In this document: positions 10,400 to 19,706 of the stretch, one piece after another
How positions within the stretch are numbered: position 1 is the stretch's first letter
How the letters are laid out: every line of letters begins with the position of its first letter
From: Proluteimonas luteida
GTDB lineage: Bacteria > Pseudomonadota > Gammaproteobacteria > Xanthomonadales > Xanthomonadaceae
Reading direction: 5' to 3'
Length of the DNA: 64,000 nucleotides
Assembly: GCF_021191695.1 (NCBI RefSeq)
Contig: NZ_JAIWPT010000003.1
Span: 186,001-250,000, forward strand
Translations under genes and position numbers: made by a program
Notes under the pieces: generated by a model
Database searches by the model: none
Told to the model about the DNA's origin: nothing
Seen by the model: the letters and a program-made list of their open reading frames with translations, nothing else

Positions 10400-10440
10400 C
10401 CCGAATCCCCGATTCTCAATTCCGATCCCGAATCCCCGAT
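10400..10440. repeat. Two direct copies of CCCGAATCCCCGAT between queE and queC
   Basis: The 14-mer CCCGAATCCCCGAT occurs at 10400-10413 and again at 10427-10440, with related sequence (GATTCTCAATTCC) between. The second copy supplies the first two bases of the queC start codon. The same 12-base core occurs at the ruvB/ybgC junction (3815-3826). The copies leave no standard Shine-Dalgarno site before queC. They are probably a lineage-specific intergenic repeat. Confidence 0.65.
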
Positions 10441-11113
10441 GAAAAAAGCCGTCGTCCTGTTGTCCGGAGGCATGGACTCCGCCGCCGTCGTCGCCATTGC
10501 CCGCGAGCGGGGCTTCGCCGTGCATGCGCTGAGCGTGCGCTACGGCCAGCGGCACACGTCCGAACTCGTGGCCGCCACGCGTGTCGCCGCGATGCTGGAT
10601 GTCGCCGCGCACAAGACCGTCGACGTCGACCTGCGCGCGTTCGGCGGCTCCGCGCTGACCGACGACATCGAGGTGCCGGAAGCGGGGGGCGCCGGCATCC
10701 CGTCGACCTACGTGCCCGCGCGCAACACCATCATGCTGTCGCTGGCGCTCGGCTGGGCCGAGGTGCTGGGCGCGGCCGACATCTTCTGCGGCGTCAATGC
10801 GGTGGACTATTCCGGCTATCCGGACTGTCGCCCCGAGTTCATCGATGCCTTCGAGCGGCTGGCCAACCTTGCCACCCGCGCGGGCGTGGAAGGCGCGGGC
10901 CTACGCATCCACGCGCCGCTGCAGCGGATGAGCAAGGCCGACATCGTCCGCGAAGGCGTGCGGCTGGGCGTCGACTTCGGGCAGACCGTGTCGTGCTACC
11001 GCGCGGATGCCGACGGGCGCGCCTGCGGCCGCTGCGATGCCTGCCGCCTGCGTGCCGACGGATTCGCCGCAGCCGGCGTCGCCGATCCCACGCATTACGT
11101 CGACGCGGGTTGA
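10439..11113 (+). CDS. queC: 7-cyano-7-deazaguanine synthase QueC
   Basis: ATP-dependent enzyme making preQ0 from 7-carboxy-7-deazaguanine; 224 residues, the usual length. The PP-loop '[20 protein letters not shown]' is at residues 5-24. '[20 protein letters not shown]' and '[18 protein letters not shown]' are in the middle. The zinc-binding Cys cluster '[20 protein letters not shown]' is near residue 187. With queE it gives two steps of preQ0 synthesis; queD and queF are not seen here. The start codon lies within an intergenic repeat copy. Confidence 0.96.
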   Translation: MKKAVVLLSGGMDSAAVVAIARERGFAVHALSVRYGQRHTSELVAATRVAAMLDVAAHKTVDVDLRAFGGSALTDDIEVPEAGGAGIPSTYVPARNTIMLSLALGWAEVLGAADIFCGVNAVDYSGYPDCRPEFIDAFERLANLATRAGVEGAGLRIHAPLQRMSKADIVREGVRLGVDFGQTVSCYRADADGRACGRCDACRLRADGFAAAGVADPTHYVDAG

Positions 11114-11175
11114 TGCGTTAGACTTGCCGCCGCCATAGTCCGGCAGCGGCTCACCTGCCATGCTGCCGCTACTCC

Positions 11176-11251
11176 GGGTCGTTAGCTCAGTTGGTAGAGC
11201 ATCGGACTTTTAATCCGCTGGTCGATGGTTCGAATCCATCACGACCCACCA
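11176..11251 (+). tRNA. tRNA-Lys (TTT)
   Basis: Complete cloverleaf with encoded CCA. The acceptor arm GGGTCGT (11176-11182) pairs with ACGACCC (11241-11247), followed by A and CCA. The D-arm 'GCTCAGTTGGTAGAGC', the anticodon loop CTTTTAA with anticodon TTT at 11209-11211, and the T-arm 'GATGGTTCGAATCCATC' are all present. The outermost pair of the anticodon stem appears to be a T/C mismatch. A weak promoter (TTGATG, 18 nt, CATAGT; 11110-11139) lies before it. Confidence 0.97.
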
Positions 11252-11397
11252 TTCCTCCGATTTTCCATGCCTCGCAGCGCATCGGGCGCCGGCACGTCGC
11301 CTGCCCGCGGGATGACGTTGACTTCGGATGTGCATCTATTTGCTATGGTCCGCCGGCAAGGGCAATCAATCGTGGGATCTACGTGCTGGAAGCATCT

Positions 11398-12105
11398 ATG
11401 GCCGGGCAGGGGCAGCAGCAGTTGCAGCATCGTATTGCAGTCGTCGAGGACGACGAAGAACTTCGCGAAGGGATCCTGGTCCCTTTGCTGCGTGATGCCG
11501 GATTCCACGTGGTCGGCCTGCCGAGCGCGCTGGCCCTGTATCGGACCATGATCGGCGATCGTTTCGATGCGGTGATGCTGGATGTCGGGCTGCCTGACGA
11601 ACGCGGGACGGCCATCGCCCGCCACCTGCGGGAACTGCTGCCCGAACTCGCCATCGTCATGCTCAGCGGTTACGGAAGCGCCATGGACCGGCAACGTGGT
11701 CTGGAGGCCGGGGCCGATGCCTATCTGGTCAAGCCGGTCGAGCCGACGATGCTCGTCAATACGATCCATGCCGTGTTGCGTTCGAGGCTGGCGGTGCCGA
11801 CGCCCACCGCCGGCAGCAGCGGTTGGTCTCTCGATGAAAGCGGTTGGCGGATCCATGCACCCGATGGCGTCCCCGTGCAGCTGACGCTTGCCGAACAGCA
11901 GATCATGAAACTGCTCGCCGCGACACCGGGCGTGGCGGTATCGCGCGAAGCATTGATCGCACGGCTGGTTGGTAACGTGCACGATTTCGATCCACACCGG
12001 CTGGAGATGCTGGTGTTCCGCCTGCGGCGCAAATGCCTGCGCGAAACCGGGACGGCGCTGCCACTGCAGACCGTGCGTGGCGTGGGCTACGTTCTTGCCT
12101 GGTAA
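11398..12105 (+). CDS. OmpR-type response regulator without a partner kinase
   Basis: Two-domain response regulator of 235 residues. The receiver domain (about 10-125) has the acidic pair in 'VVEDDEE' (residues 17-18), phospho-acceptor Asp62 in 'VMLDVGLPDERG', Ser90 in 'IVMLSGYG' and Lys112 in 'AYLVKPVEP'. The C-terminal winged helix (about 140-235) has 'LTLAEQQIMKLLAATPGVAV' and ends 'LQTVRGVGYVLAW' as in OmpR/PhoB proteins. No histidine kinase gene is adjacent. ATG 11398 was chosen because it directly precedes the receiver domain. It reads toward the large surface-protein gene 586 nt downstream, so it may regulate that cluster; this is inference from position. Confidence 0.92.
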   Translation: MAGQGQQQLQHRIAVVEDDEELREGILVPLLRDAGFHVVGLPSALALYRTMIGDRFDAVMLDVGLPDERGTAIARHLRELLPELAIVMLSGYGSAMDRQRGLEAGADAYLVKPVEPTMLVNTIHAVLRSRLAVPTPTAGSSGWSLDESGWRIHAPDGVPVQLTLAEQQIMKLLAATPGVAVSREALIARLVGNVHDFDPHRLEMLVFRLRRKCLRETGTALPLQTVRGVGYVLAW

Positions 12106-12691
12106 TCCGATCCGGTTCACGTCGTCACTGCGGTGCATGTGGGGATGAAGCGCATGCGCCGGTTTGGCGCGTGTCCGTCACGCCGGCACCGGTGTGAGAA
12201 CGACCCGGTCGCCTGACGGGACCGTGGAGATTTCCACAGCGCCGCGTCGCGGCGTCTGCATCCTCCGTCGATACCGACGTCTGGTGCCATCGGTCCGGTC
12301 GGCGTTCCCTTATTGACGACGTGTCGATGACATGTCCGTCACGACGCCAACGGGCGGCTTTCGATTCCCTGCTTCCGCAGTGAAATCTCACTCTTGGTGA
12401 GAAGTTGCAAGCATCCGTGCGTGTTCCGGATGTGACAAGCATCCACAATTCACAGTGAAGTCAGTTCGTCCGCAACGTGCAGTGGGCATGCCATCAGATT
12501 GCATGCCGACGGGGAGGCGGGACGTGACTGGGGATGTCACTTATCAACGAATCGAGCCGGCGCGGTTGGCGGCTTTTCGTACCGGGTTTGCCGTCCGGGC
12601 CTGATTTGTGACGATTGGAATGATTTTTGTGTGACGTACTTCGAAATAATCCGTGCCTGCACGCATGCGGGCGCCAACAGGGGGCGGTACG
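12106..12691. promoter_or_regulatory. 586-nt non-coding region with stacked dyads before the surface-protein operon
   Basis: No convincing gene is present. Three dyad symmetries stand out: TCTCAC-N5-GTGAGA at 12386-12402, GGCATGC-N9-GCATGCC at 12485-12507, and GTGAC-N7-GTCAC at 12524-12540. The last 150 nt before the gene are noticeably more AT-rich than the surroundings. A weak Clp-like half-match, TGTGA-N6-TCGAA, is at 12630-12645. Together these look like a long regulated promoter region. Candidate binders are the adjacent response regulator or Clp; neither is proven. Confidence 0.5.
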
Positions 12692-15600
12692 GTGTTCGTG
12701 AAAAGACCGGGTTTCTTCAAGGCCGCAGGGTTCGGCCTTGCGATGTCTGTCGTGCTGGGCTGGGCCGGGTTGGGTTCGACGCCAGTCCAGGCGCAGGCGT
12801 CGACACTGACGAATACCGCCACCGTGACCGCGCCTTCCGGGGTGGTGGATCCGAATCCGGACAACGACACCGATACCGCGACGGTCTCCGTTCAGGCGGT
12901 GCCGGCCTACGACTTCTGCCCGGCCGGTGAGAGTCCGATCTTCAGCGTGCCGAATGTCGCCAGCGGCGCCCAGCGTGTCTTCAGCTACGTCCCGGGAGCA
13001 GCCAGCGACGTGCTGGTGCCGGAACTGGCGCTGCCGGTTGGTGGCGACGCCAATGGCGTCATGGTGGATCCGATCAAGAACCGGCTGCTGTTCGTCACCC
13101 GCAGCGGTGGCAACACGACCCTCTGGGCCTACGACGCAGCCAACGGCGGCTGGTATGAGGCGCTTCCGCCCTTCGCGTCGCCGGACTTCCCGCGCGCGGG
13201 CATGGCGCCGGACGGCACCGGCTACCTGGTCGCAGGCAACTCGGCCACACCCCAGGTGTGGCGGGTCGAGGCCGATCCGGCCCCGGGCAGCTTCGGCTAT
13301 TCGGTGAGCAACATCGGCACGCTGAGCTACAACGTCACGCCTGGAGGACCCAGCCCCTACAGTTCGGGTGATATCGCGTTCGATGGCAACGGAGTGGGTT
13401 GGCTGGCGGCAGGCCTGGATCTGTACACCGTCGATATGGCTACGTTGCAGGCGACACGCCAGACACGGCCGCTGCTGGATGGCAATCCGGCAGGAATCAG
13501 CTGGGCAGGCGTTGCCTTCGCCAACGACGGCACTCTGTACGTCGCCAACAACAGCAGTCCCAGCCGGTATTACGCATACGATCCGGCCACCGGCAACCTG
13601 ACCCAGGGGCCGCAGACCACGGCCAACTCCTCGCGCGACCTTGCGTCGTGCGCTTTCCCGATCCCGGCCGAGCCCGAGCTGTCGGTAACCAAGACCCTGG
13701 CCCTGGTCAACGGCATCGCTTATGTCGCCGGCAGCCCTGTCGGTCCGGGCGACACGCTGACCTATCAGATCGAGATCGAGAACACCGGCGGTGCCGTTGC
13801 CACCCTGTTCCCGGGAGACGTCGTCGAGACGCTGCCGGCCAGTACCTCGGTCGTTACGACTGGCAACGACTTCATCTGCAGCGGCAGCAACTGCCCGAAC
13901 GCCAATGCCGTCAACGTGGCGGCCAATGACAGCGTCGTCCTGAATTTCGTCGTCCTGGTTGACGATCCGTTGCCTGCATCGGTCACCAGCATCGACAACG
14001 CGGTGACGGTGGAAGGCATCGATTGCGCGGAAGCCGGAAACGACTGCGACGAGTCGACGCCACTCAGGCCGGCGGTGACGGTGGCCAAGAGCGCCGACCC
14101 GGCGTCGGGCACGGCCGTGGCTGTCGGCCAGACGATCACCTACACGCTGACGGTGGATGTGGCCAATGCCGCGCTGCTGAGCGACGTGGTCGTGACCGAT
14201 ACGCTGGGCACCGGCTTGGAGCTGGGCACGGTGACTGCGCCGGACTTCAGCTGCAACACGAGCAATCCGCTCGCTTGCACGCTGCTGGAAGGCACGGGTG
14301 TGGGCACCTACACGGTGGTCTATACCGCGACGGTGACCGCTGATGCGACCACGTCGGTCGCCAATAGTGTCGAGGCGACCGGCGGCAACAGCCCCGATGA
14401 TCCGAACGCGCCGGATCCGGACTGCACCAGCTGCTCGACCGAGCATCCGGTGAACAAGCCGGCGGTGACGGTGGCCAAGGTGGCCAACCCGGCCTCCGGT
14501 ACGGCCGTGACTGTCGGCCAGGCGATCACCTACACGCTGACGGTGGATGTGGCCAATGCCGCGCTGCTGAGCGACGTGGTGGTGACCGATACGCTGGGCA
14601 CCGGCCTGGAGCTGGGCACGGTGACTGCGCCGGACTTCAGCTGCAACACGAGCAATCCGCTCGCTTGCACGCTGCTGGAAGGCACGGGCGTGGGCACCTA
14701 TACGGTGGTCTATACCACGACGGTGACCGCTGATGCGACTACGTCGGTCGCCAACAGCGCCGAGGCGACCGGCGGCAACAGCCCCGATGACCCGAACGCA
14801 CCGGATCCGGACTGCACCAGCTGCTCGACCGAGCATCCGGTGAACAAGCCGGAAGTGACGGTGGCCAAGTCGGCCAACCCAACCAGTGGCCAGTCTGTGA
14901 CCGTCGGCCAGGTGATCACCTACACGCTGACGGTGGACGTGGCCAATGCCGCGCTGCTGAGCGACGTGGTGGTGACCGACACGTTGGGCACCGGCCTGGA
15001 ACTGGGCACGGTGACCGCACCGGACTTCAGCTGCAACACGAGCAATCCGCTCGCGTGCACGCTGCTGGAAGGCACGGGCGTGGGCACCTACACGGTGGTC
15101 TATACCGCGACGGTGACCGCTGATGCGACCACGTCGGTCGCCAACAGCGTCGAGGCGACCGGCGGCAACAGCCCCGATGACCCGAACGCACCGGATCCCG
15201 ACTGCACCAGCTGCTCGACCGAGCATCCGGTGAACAAGCCGACGGTGACGGTGGCCAAGAGCGCAGATCCGGCGTCGGGCACGGCGGTGACTGTCGGCCA
15301 GACGATCACCTACACGCTGACGGTGGACGTGACCAACGCCCCGACGCTGAGCGACGTGCTGGTGACCGATACCCTCGGCACGGGCCTGAGCCTGGGCACC
15401 GTGACCGCGCCTGGTTTCAGCTGCGGGACGACCAATCCGCTGGCCTGCGCGCTGCCGTCTGGCACCGCGCCGGGCAGCTACCTGGTGACCTATGAAGCGA
15501 CGGTGACAGCCGACGCGACCACCAGTGTCGCCAACAGCGTGACCGCGAGCGGTGGCAACAGCCCCGATGATCCGAACGCACCGGATCCCGACTGCACCAG

Positions 15601-18600
15601 CTGCTCGACCGAGCATCCGGTGAACAAGCCGGAAGTGACGGTGGCCAAGGCGGCCGATCCGGCGTCGGGCACGGCGGTGACCGTGGGGCAGACGATCACC
15701 TACACGCTGACGGTGGACGTGGCCAATGCTCCGACGCTGAGCGATGTGGTGCTGACCGATACGCTGGGCACCGGCCTGAGCCTGGGCACCGTGACCGCGC
15801 CTGGTTTCAGCTGCGGGACGACCAATCCGCTGGCCTGCACGCTGCCGTCTGGCACCGCGCCGGGCAGCTACCTGGTGACCTATGAAGCGACGGTGACTGC
15901 CGACGCGACCACCAGTGTCGCCAACAGCGTGACCGCGAGCGGCGGCAACAGCCCGGACGACCCGAACGCACCGGACCCGGACTGCACCAGCTGCTCGACC
16001 GAGCATCCGGTGAACAAGCCGGAAGTGACGGTGGCCAAGAGCGCCGACCCGGCGTCGGGCACGGCGGTGACCGTGGGGCAGACGATCACCTACACGCTGA
16101 CGGTGGACGTGGCCAATGCCGCGACGCTGAGCGACGTGGTGCTGACCGATACGCTGGGCACGGGCCTGTCGCTGGATACGGCCTCGCTGCCGGCCGGCTG
16201 TTCGGCAGCTGGCCAGACGGTGACCTGCACGCTGGTCGCTGGCGCGGCGATCGACACGTACACGTTCGCGTACACCGCGACGGTGACCGCCGACGCGACC
16301 ACGGCGGTGGCCAACAGCGTCGAGGCGACCGGTGGCAACAGCCCCGATGATCCGAATGCACCGGACCCGGACTGCACCAGCTGCTCGACCGAGCATCCGG
16401 TGAACAAGCCGGCGGTGACGGTGGCCAAGAGCGCCGACCCGGCGTCGGGCACGGCCGTGACCGTGGGCCAGACGATCACCTACACGTTGACGGTGGACGT
16501 GGCCAACGCCCCGACGCTGAGCGACGTGGTGGTGACCGATACGCTGGGTACGGGCCTGAGCCTGGGCACGGTGACTGCGCCGGACTTCAGCTGCAATACC
16601 AGCAATCCGCTTGCATGCACGTTGCCGCTCGGCACGGCGCCGGGCAGCTACGTGGTGACCTATACCGCAACGGTGACTGCCGACGCGACCACGAGCGTGG
16701 CCAACAGCGTGACCGCGAGCGGCGGCAACAGCCCGGACGACCCGAACGCACCGGACCCGGACTGCACCAGCTGCTCGACCGAGCATCCGGTGAACAAGCC
16801 GACGGTGACGGTGGCCAAGAGCGCCGATCCGGCGTCGGGCACGGCGGTGACCGTGGGCCAGGTGATCACCTACACGCTGACGGTGGACGTGGCCAACGCC
16901 GCGCTGCTGAGCGATGTGGTGGTGACCGATACGCTGGGCACCGGCCTGGCACTGGGCACGGTGACCGCGCCGGACTTCGACTGCAACGCGACCAATCCGC
17001 TCGTGTGCACGTTGCCGGTCGGCACGGCGCCGGGCAGCTACGTGGTGACCTACGAAGCGACGGTGACCGCCGACGCGACCACCAGTGTCGCCAACAGCGT
17101 CGAGGCGACTGGCGGCAACAGCCCCGACGACCCGAACGCACCGGATCCCGACTGCACCAGCTGCTCGACCGAGCATCCGGTGAACAAGCCGGCGGTGACG
17201 GTGGCCAAGAGCGCCGATCCGGCGTCGGGCACGGCGGTGACTGTCGGCCAGGCGATCAACTACACGCTGACGGTGGACGTGGCCAATGCCGCGCTGCTGA
17301 GCGATGTGGTGGTGACCGATACGCTGGGCACCGGCCTGGAACTGGGCACGGTGACCGCGCCGGGCTTCAGCTGCAACGCGACCAATCCGCTCGCATGCAC
17401 GCTGCCGTCCGGCACCGCGCCGGGCAGCTACGTGGTGACCTATGAAGCGACGGTGACCGCCGACGCGACCACCAGTGTCGCCAACAGCGTGACCGCGACC
17501 GGCGGCAACAGCCCGGACGACCCGAACGCGCCGGCGCCCGACTGCACCAGCTGCACGACCGAGCATCCGGTCGACAAGCCCGTCGTACGGGTCAGCAAGT
17601 CCGCCAACCCGGTCGATGGCACCGAAGTCCAGGTCAACGATGTCATCGAGTACACGCTGACGGTGACGGTCGAGAACGCCGCGACACTGAGTCCGGTGCG
17701 CCTGGTGGATACGCCGGATGCCGGCCTGACCATCGGCGCGCTGCCGGCAGGCTGCGCGACCTCGGGTGGCGACATCGTCTGCGTGCTCGAAGCGGGCGCC
17801 CTCCCGGGCATCCACACCTTCGTCTATCCGGCGACGGTCAATGCCGATGCCGCGGGCGACCTGGGCAACGTGGTGGTCGCCAGCTATGACGGCGGCGTGC
17901 CCAACGTGCCGGAGCCGGAGTGCACCACCTGCGAGACCTCGCACAAGGTCGTCGACACGACTGCGCTGCGTATCGTCAAGACCGCGGGCAGCCGCTACGT
18001 CAAGACCGGCGACCTGGTCCGCTACACGCTGACGGTCGAGAACGTGGGCGACAGCAACGTCGTCGATGGCACGGTCGTCGATACGCCGGCGCCCGGCTTC
18101 AGCTACGTCGATGGTTCGATGACGGTGGCCGATACCGATGGTGCGTTCACGCTGGCGTCGAGCCAGTCGCCGCTGCGCATCGGCGGGCTCGACATTCCGG
18201 TCGGCCGCAGCGCGACGATCGTCTACCTGATGCGCGTCGGCGCCGGTGTCAAGCCGGGCGTGCACATCAACCAGGCGGTCGCGGTCAACGACGCGGGCAC
18301 GCCGGTGTCGAACGTCGCCACCGCGCAGGTCACGCTCGATACCGATCCGCTGCTGGACGACAGTCTGATCTTCGGTACGGTCTTCGACGACCGCGACGGC
18401 GACGGCTGGCAGGACAGCGCTGCGCTCAGCGGCGTCAGGGTCCAGGGCGGTTTCGCACCCGCGGCGTATGTCGCCAACTCGACGACCGTCGACCGCGGCC
18501 AGGGCCACCAGTCCGAGCCAGACGCCAGCTCGCCGCTGCTGCACGGCATCGCCGTCGGCGGCATCGCAGGCCGGCAGTCGGTGGCCGATCCGGTCGACGC

Positions 18601-19693
18601 GCACCAGGTGGTGATCCGCCAGGTCCTGAGCGCGCCCGAGTTCACCGGTGATTTCGTGCTGACCAGCGACCAGGGCGTGACGGTGCGGATGGATGCCGAT
18701 GGCAACACCCGCGTCGAACAGGATGGCGAGGCCGCACGCGGCCTGACCGCGGCCGAGCCGACCGTCGAGCGTCGTGTCGCCAGGACCGAGGCGGGTTACG
18801 TGGTCGACTACGTCATCACCAATGCCGGCATCGACGAACGCGGTATCCCCGGCGTGCGCATCGCATCGGTGGAAGGCCTGCTGATCGAGACCGACCAGTA
18901 CGGCCGCTATCACCTGGTGGACGTGTGGGGCGGCGACTGGGGCCATGGTCGCAACTTCATCCTCAAGGTCGATCCGGCCACGCTGCCGCCGGGCACAGGC
19001 TTCACCACGCCCAATCCGCTGGTGCGTCGCGTGACTCCGGGTCTTCCGGTCCGCTTCGACTTCGGCGTGCAGTTGCCGGTGCAGCAGATCGAGGGCGGCA
19101 CCGAGCGTGTCGAGCTCGAACTGGGCGAGGTGATCTTCGAGCCGGGAAGCGCAGTGGTGCGTCCGCGGTATCTGCCGGCGATCGAGGCGATGGCCGCGCA
19201 GGTCAACCGCTACGGCGGCGGCGAGGTCGTGATCGTGGCCGATGGCGGTTCCGAGGCACTGGCCTTCGCCAGGGCCGCGGCGGTCCGCGACGCGCTGCAG
19301 GTGCAGGTGGACGAATCCGCGCGCGGCGCGCTGACGGTGGCGCTCAGGACCAATGTCGCCGACCCGCATTCGCTGGTCGCCGGCGTCGATGCCGACGGCG
19401 CCCTGCTCGGCACGGTGCTGTTCGACACCGACCGTTCGGCGATCCGTCCGGAGTTCAACGCCCTGCTCGACCAGGTGGCGCAGCGGCTCGAGGCATTGGG
19501 CGGGGGCGTGATCGGCATCGTCGGCCACACCGATGTGCGCGGTTCGCACCAGTACAACGTCGGCCTGGGCCTGCGTCGCGCGACCGCGGTCTACGAGGCC
19601 ATTCGCAACCGACTCAGCCCGGAGGTGCGCAACAACGTGCGCGTGGAATCCAGCAGCGATCCGACAGCCCCTGTCGGCGTGGAACGTGAGTAA
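12692..19693 (+). CDS. Giant secreted DUF11-repeat protein with C-terminal OmpA-like domains
   Basis: About 2,333 residues. Order: signal region (basic 'VFVKRPGFFKAAGF', hydrophobic 'GLAMSVVLGWAGLG', then 'VQAQAS'); a beta-propeller-like domain (about 70-325); one DUF11-like module (about 328-455); nine nearly identical 130-residue DUF11-like repeats (about 460-1629); two divergent DUF11 modules (to about 1890); an SdrD-B-like Ca-type motif (FDDRDGDGWQD, then 'VRIASVEGLLIETDQYGRYH'); a degenerate OmpA-like domain (about 2146, 'IFEPGSAVVRPRYL'); and a canonical OmpA/Pal domain (about 2242, 'VLFDTDRSAIRPEF', 'IGIVGHTDVRGSHQYN'). The end should bind peptidoglycan, leaving a long repetitive stalk. 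Start uncertain: GTG 12692 follows CAGGGGG at good spacing; GTG 12698 and ATG 12665 are alternatives. It is 13 nt before the barrel gene, so co-transcribed. Function (adhesin, envelope spanner) is inferred. Confidence 0.85.
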   Translation: MFVKRPGFFKAAGFGLAMSVVLGWAGLGSTPVQAQASTLTNTATVTAPSGVVDPNPDNDTDTATVSVQAVPAYDFCPAGESPIFSVPNVASGAQRVFSYVPGAASDVLVPELALPVGGDANGVMVDPIKNRLLFVTRSGGNTTLWAYDAANGGWYEALPPFASPDFPRAGMAPDGTGYLVAGNSATPQVWRVEADPAPGSFGYSVSNIGTLSYNVTPGGPSPYSSGDIAFDGNGVGWLAAGLDLYTVDMATLQATRQTRPLLDGNPAGISWAGVAFANDGTLYVANNSSPSRYYAYDPATGNLTQGPQTTANSSRDLASCAFPIPAEPELSVTKTLALVNGIAYVAGSPVGPGDTLTYQIEIENTGGAVATLFPGDVVETLPASTSVVTTGNDFICSGSNCPNANAVNVAANDSVVLNFVVLVDDPLPASVTSIDNAVTVEGIDCAEAGNDCDESTPLRPAVTVAKSADPASGTAVAVGQTITYTLTVDVANAALLSDVVVTDTLGTGLELGTVTAPDFSCNTSNPLACTLLEGTGVGTYTVVYTATVTADATTSVANSVEATGGNSPDDPNAPDPDCTSCSTEHPVNKPAVTVAKVANPASGTAVTVGQAITYTLTVDVANAALLSDVVVTDTLGTGLELGTVTAPDFSCNTSNPLACTLLEGTGVGTYTVVYTTTVTADATTSVANSAEATGGNSPDDPNAPDPDCTSCSTEHPVNKPEVTVAKSANPTSGQSVTVGQVITYTLTVDVANAALLSDVVVTDTLGTGLELGTVTAPDFSCNTSNPLACTLLEGTGVGTYTVVYTATVTADATTSVANSVEATGGNSPDDPNAPDPDCTSCSTEHPVNKPTVTVAKSADPASGTAVTVGQTITYTLTVDVTNAPTLSDVLVTDTLGTGLSLGTVTAPGFSCGTTNPLACALPSGTAPGSYLVTYEATVTADATTSVANSVTASGGNSPDDPNAPDPDCTSCSTEHPVNKPEVTVAKAADPASGTAVTVGQTITYTLTVDVANAPTLSDVVLTDTLGTGLSLGTVTAPGFSCGTTNPLACTLPSGTAPGSYLVTYEATVTADATTSVANSVTASGGNSPDDPNAPDPDCTSCSTEHPVNKPEVTVAKSADPASGTAVTVGQTITYTLTVDVANAATLSDVVLTDTLGTGLSLDTASLPAGCSAAGQTVTCTLVAGAAIDTYTFAYTATVTADATTAVANSVEATGGNSPDDPNAPDPDCTSCSTEHPVNKPAVTVAKSADPASGTAVTVGQTITYTLTVDVANAPTLSDVVVTDTLGTGLSLGTVTAPDFSCNTSNPLACTLPLGTAPGSYVVTYTATVTADATTSVANSVTASGGNSPDDPNAPDPDCTSCSTEHPVNKPTVTVAKSADPASGTAVTVGQVITYTLTVDVANAALLSDVVVTDTLGTGLALGTVTAPDFDCNATNPLVCTLPVGTAPGSYVVTYEATVTADATTSVANSVEATGGNSPDDPNAPDPDCTSCSTEHPVNKPAVTVAKSADPASGTAVTVGQAINYTLTVDVANAALLSDVVVTDTLGTGLELGTVTAPGFSCNATNPLACTLPSGTAPGSYVVTYEATVTADATTSVANSVTATGGNSPDDPNAPAPDCTSCTTEHPVDKPVVRVSKSANPVDGTEVQVNDVIEYTLTVTVENAATLSPVRLVDTPDAGLTIGALPAGCATSGGDIVCVLEAGALPGIHTFVYPATVNADAAGDLGNVVVASYDGGVPNVPEPECTTCETSHKVVDTTALRIVKTAGSRYVKTGDLVRYTLTVENVGDSNVVDGTVVDTPAPGFSYVDGSMTVADTDGAFTLASSQSPLRIGGLDIPVGRSATIVYLMRVGAGVKPGVHINQAVAVNDAGTPVSNVATAQVTLDTDPLLDDSLIFGTVFDDRDGDGWQDSAALSGVRVQGGFAPAAYVANSTTVDRGQGHQSEPDASSPLLHGIAVGGIAGRQSVADPVDAHQVVIRQVLSAPEFTGDFVLTSDQGVTVRMDADGNTRVEQDGEAARGLTAAEPTVERRVARTEAGYVVDYVITNAGIDERGIPGVRIASVEGLLIETDQYGRYHLVDVWGGDWGHGRNFILKVDPATLPPGTGFTTPNPLVRRVTPGLPVRFDFGVQLPVQQIEGGTERVELELGEVIFEPGSAVVRPRYLPAIEAMAAQVNRYGGGEVVIVADGGSEALAFARAAAVRDALQVQVDESARGALTVALRTNVADPHSLVAGVDADGALLGTVLFDTDRSAIRPEFNALLDQVAQRLEALGGGVIGIVGHTDVRGSHQYNVGLGLRRATAVYEAIRNRLSPEVRNNVRVESSSDPTAPVGVERE
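14069..17578 (+). repeat. Nine tandem 390-bp (130-residue) DUF11-like repeats
   Basis: The unit starts at 14069, 14459, 14849, 15239, 15629, 16019, 16409, 16799 and 17189, exactly 390 bp apart and always in frame; a clearly diverged tenth unit follows at 17579. Each unit begins with 'P(A/E/T)VTVAK', contains 'GQ(T/V/A)ITYTLTVDV' and 'VTDTLGTGL', and ends with 'NSPDDPNAPDPDCTSCSTEH'. Each has a Cys pair in the centre and a CxxC at the end. Copies differ by blocks rather than scattered changes: units 1-3, 4-5 and 6 have different central segments and 7-9 look like recombinants, which points to recent duplication and gene conversion. Confidence 0.95.
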
Positions 19694-19706
19694 GGGGAGA
19701 CGGATC

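Noticed and set aside
12125-12448. Possible 107-residue minus-strand gene in the gap before the surface operon
   Set aside because: No RBS, no hydrophobic or conserved segment, Arg-rich composition typical of chance frames; the region is better explained as regulatory.
12630-12645. Clp/CRP site before the giant surface gene (TGTGA-N6-TCGAA)
   Set aside because: Only three of five bases of the right half match; kept as a remark, not as a feature.
14069-17578. CRISPR-like array suggested by regular repeats
   Set aside because: The period is 390 bp, the repeats are coding and in frame, and there are no short repeats with unique spacers or cas genes.
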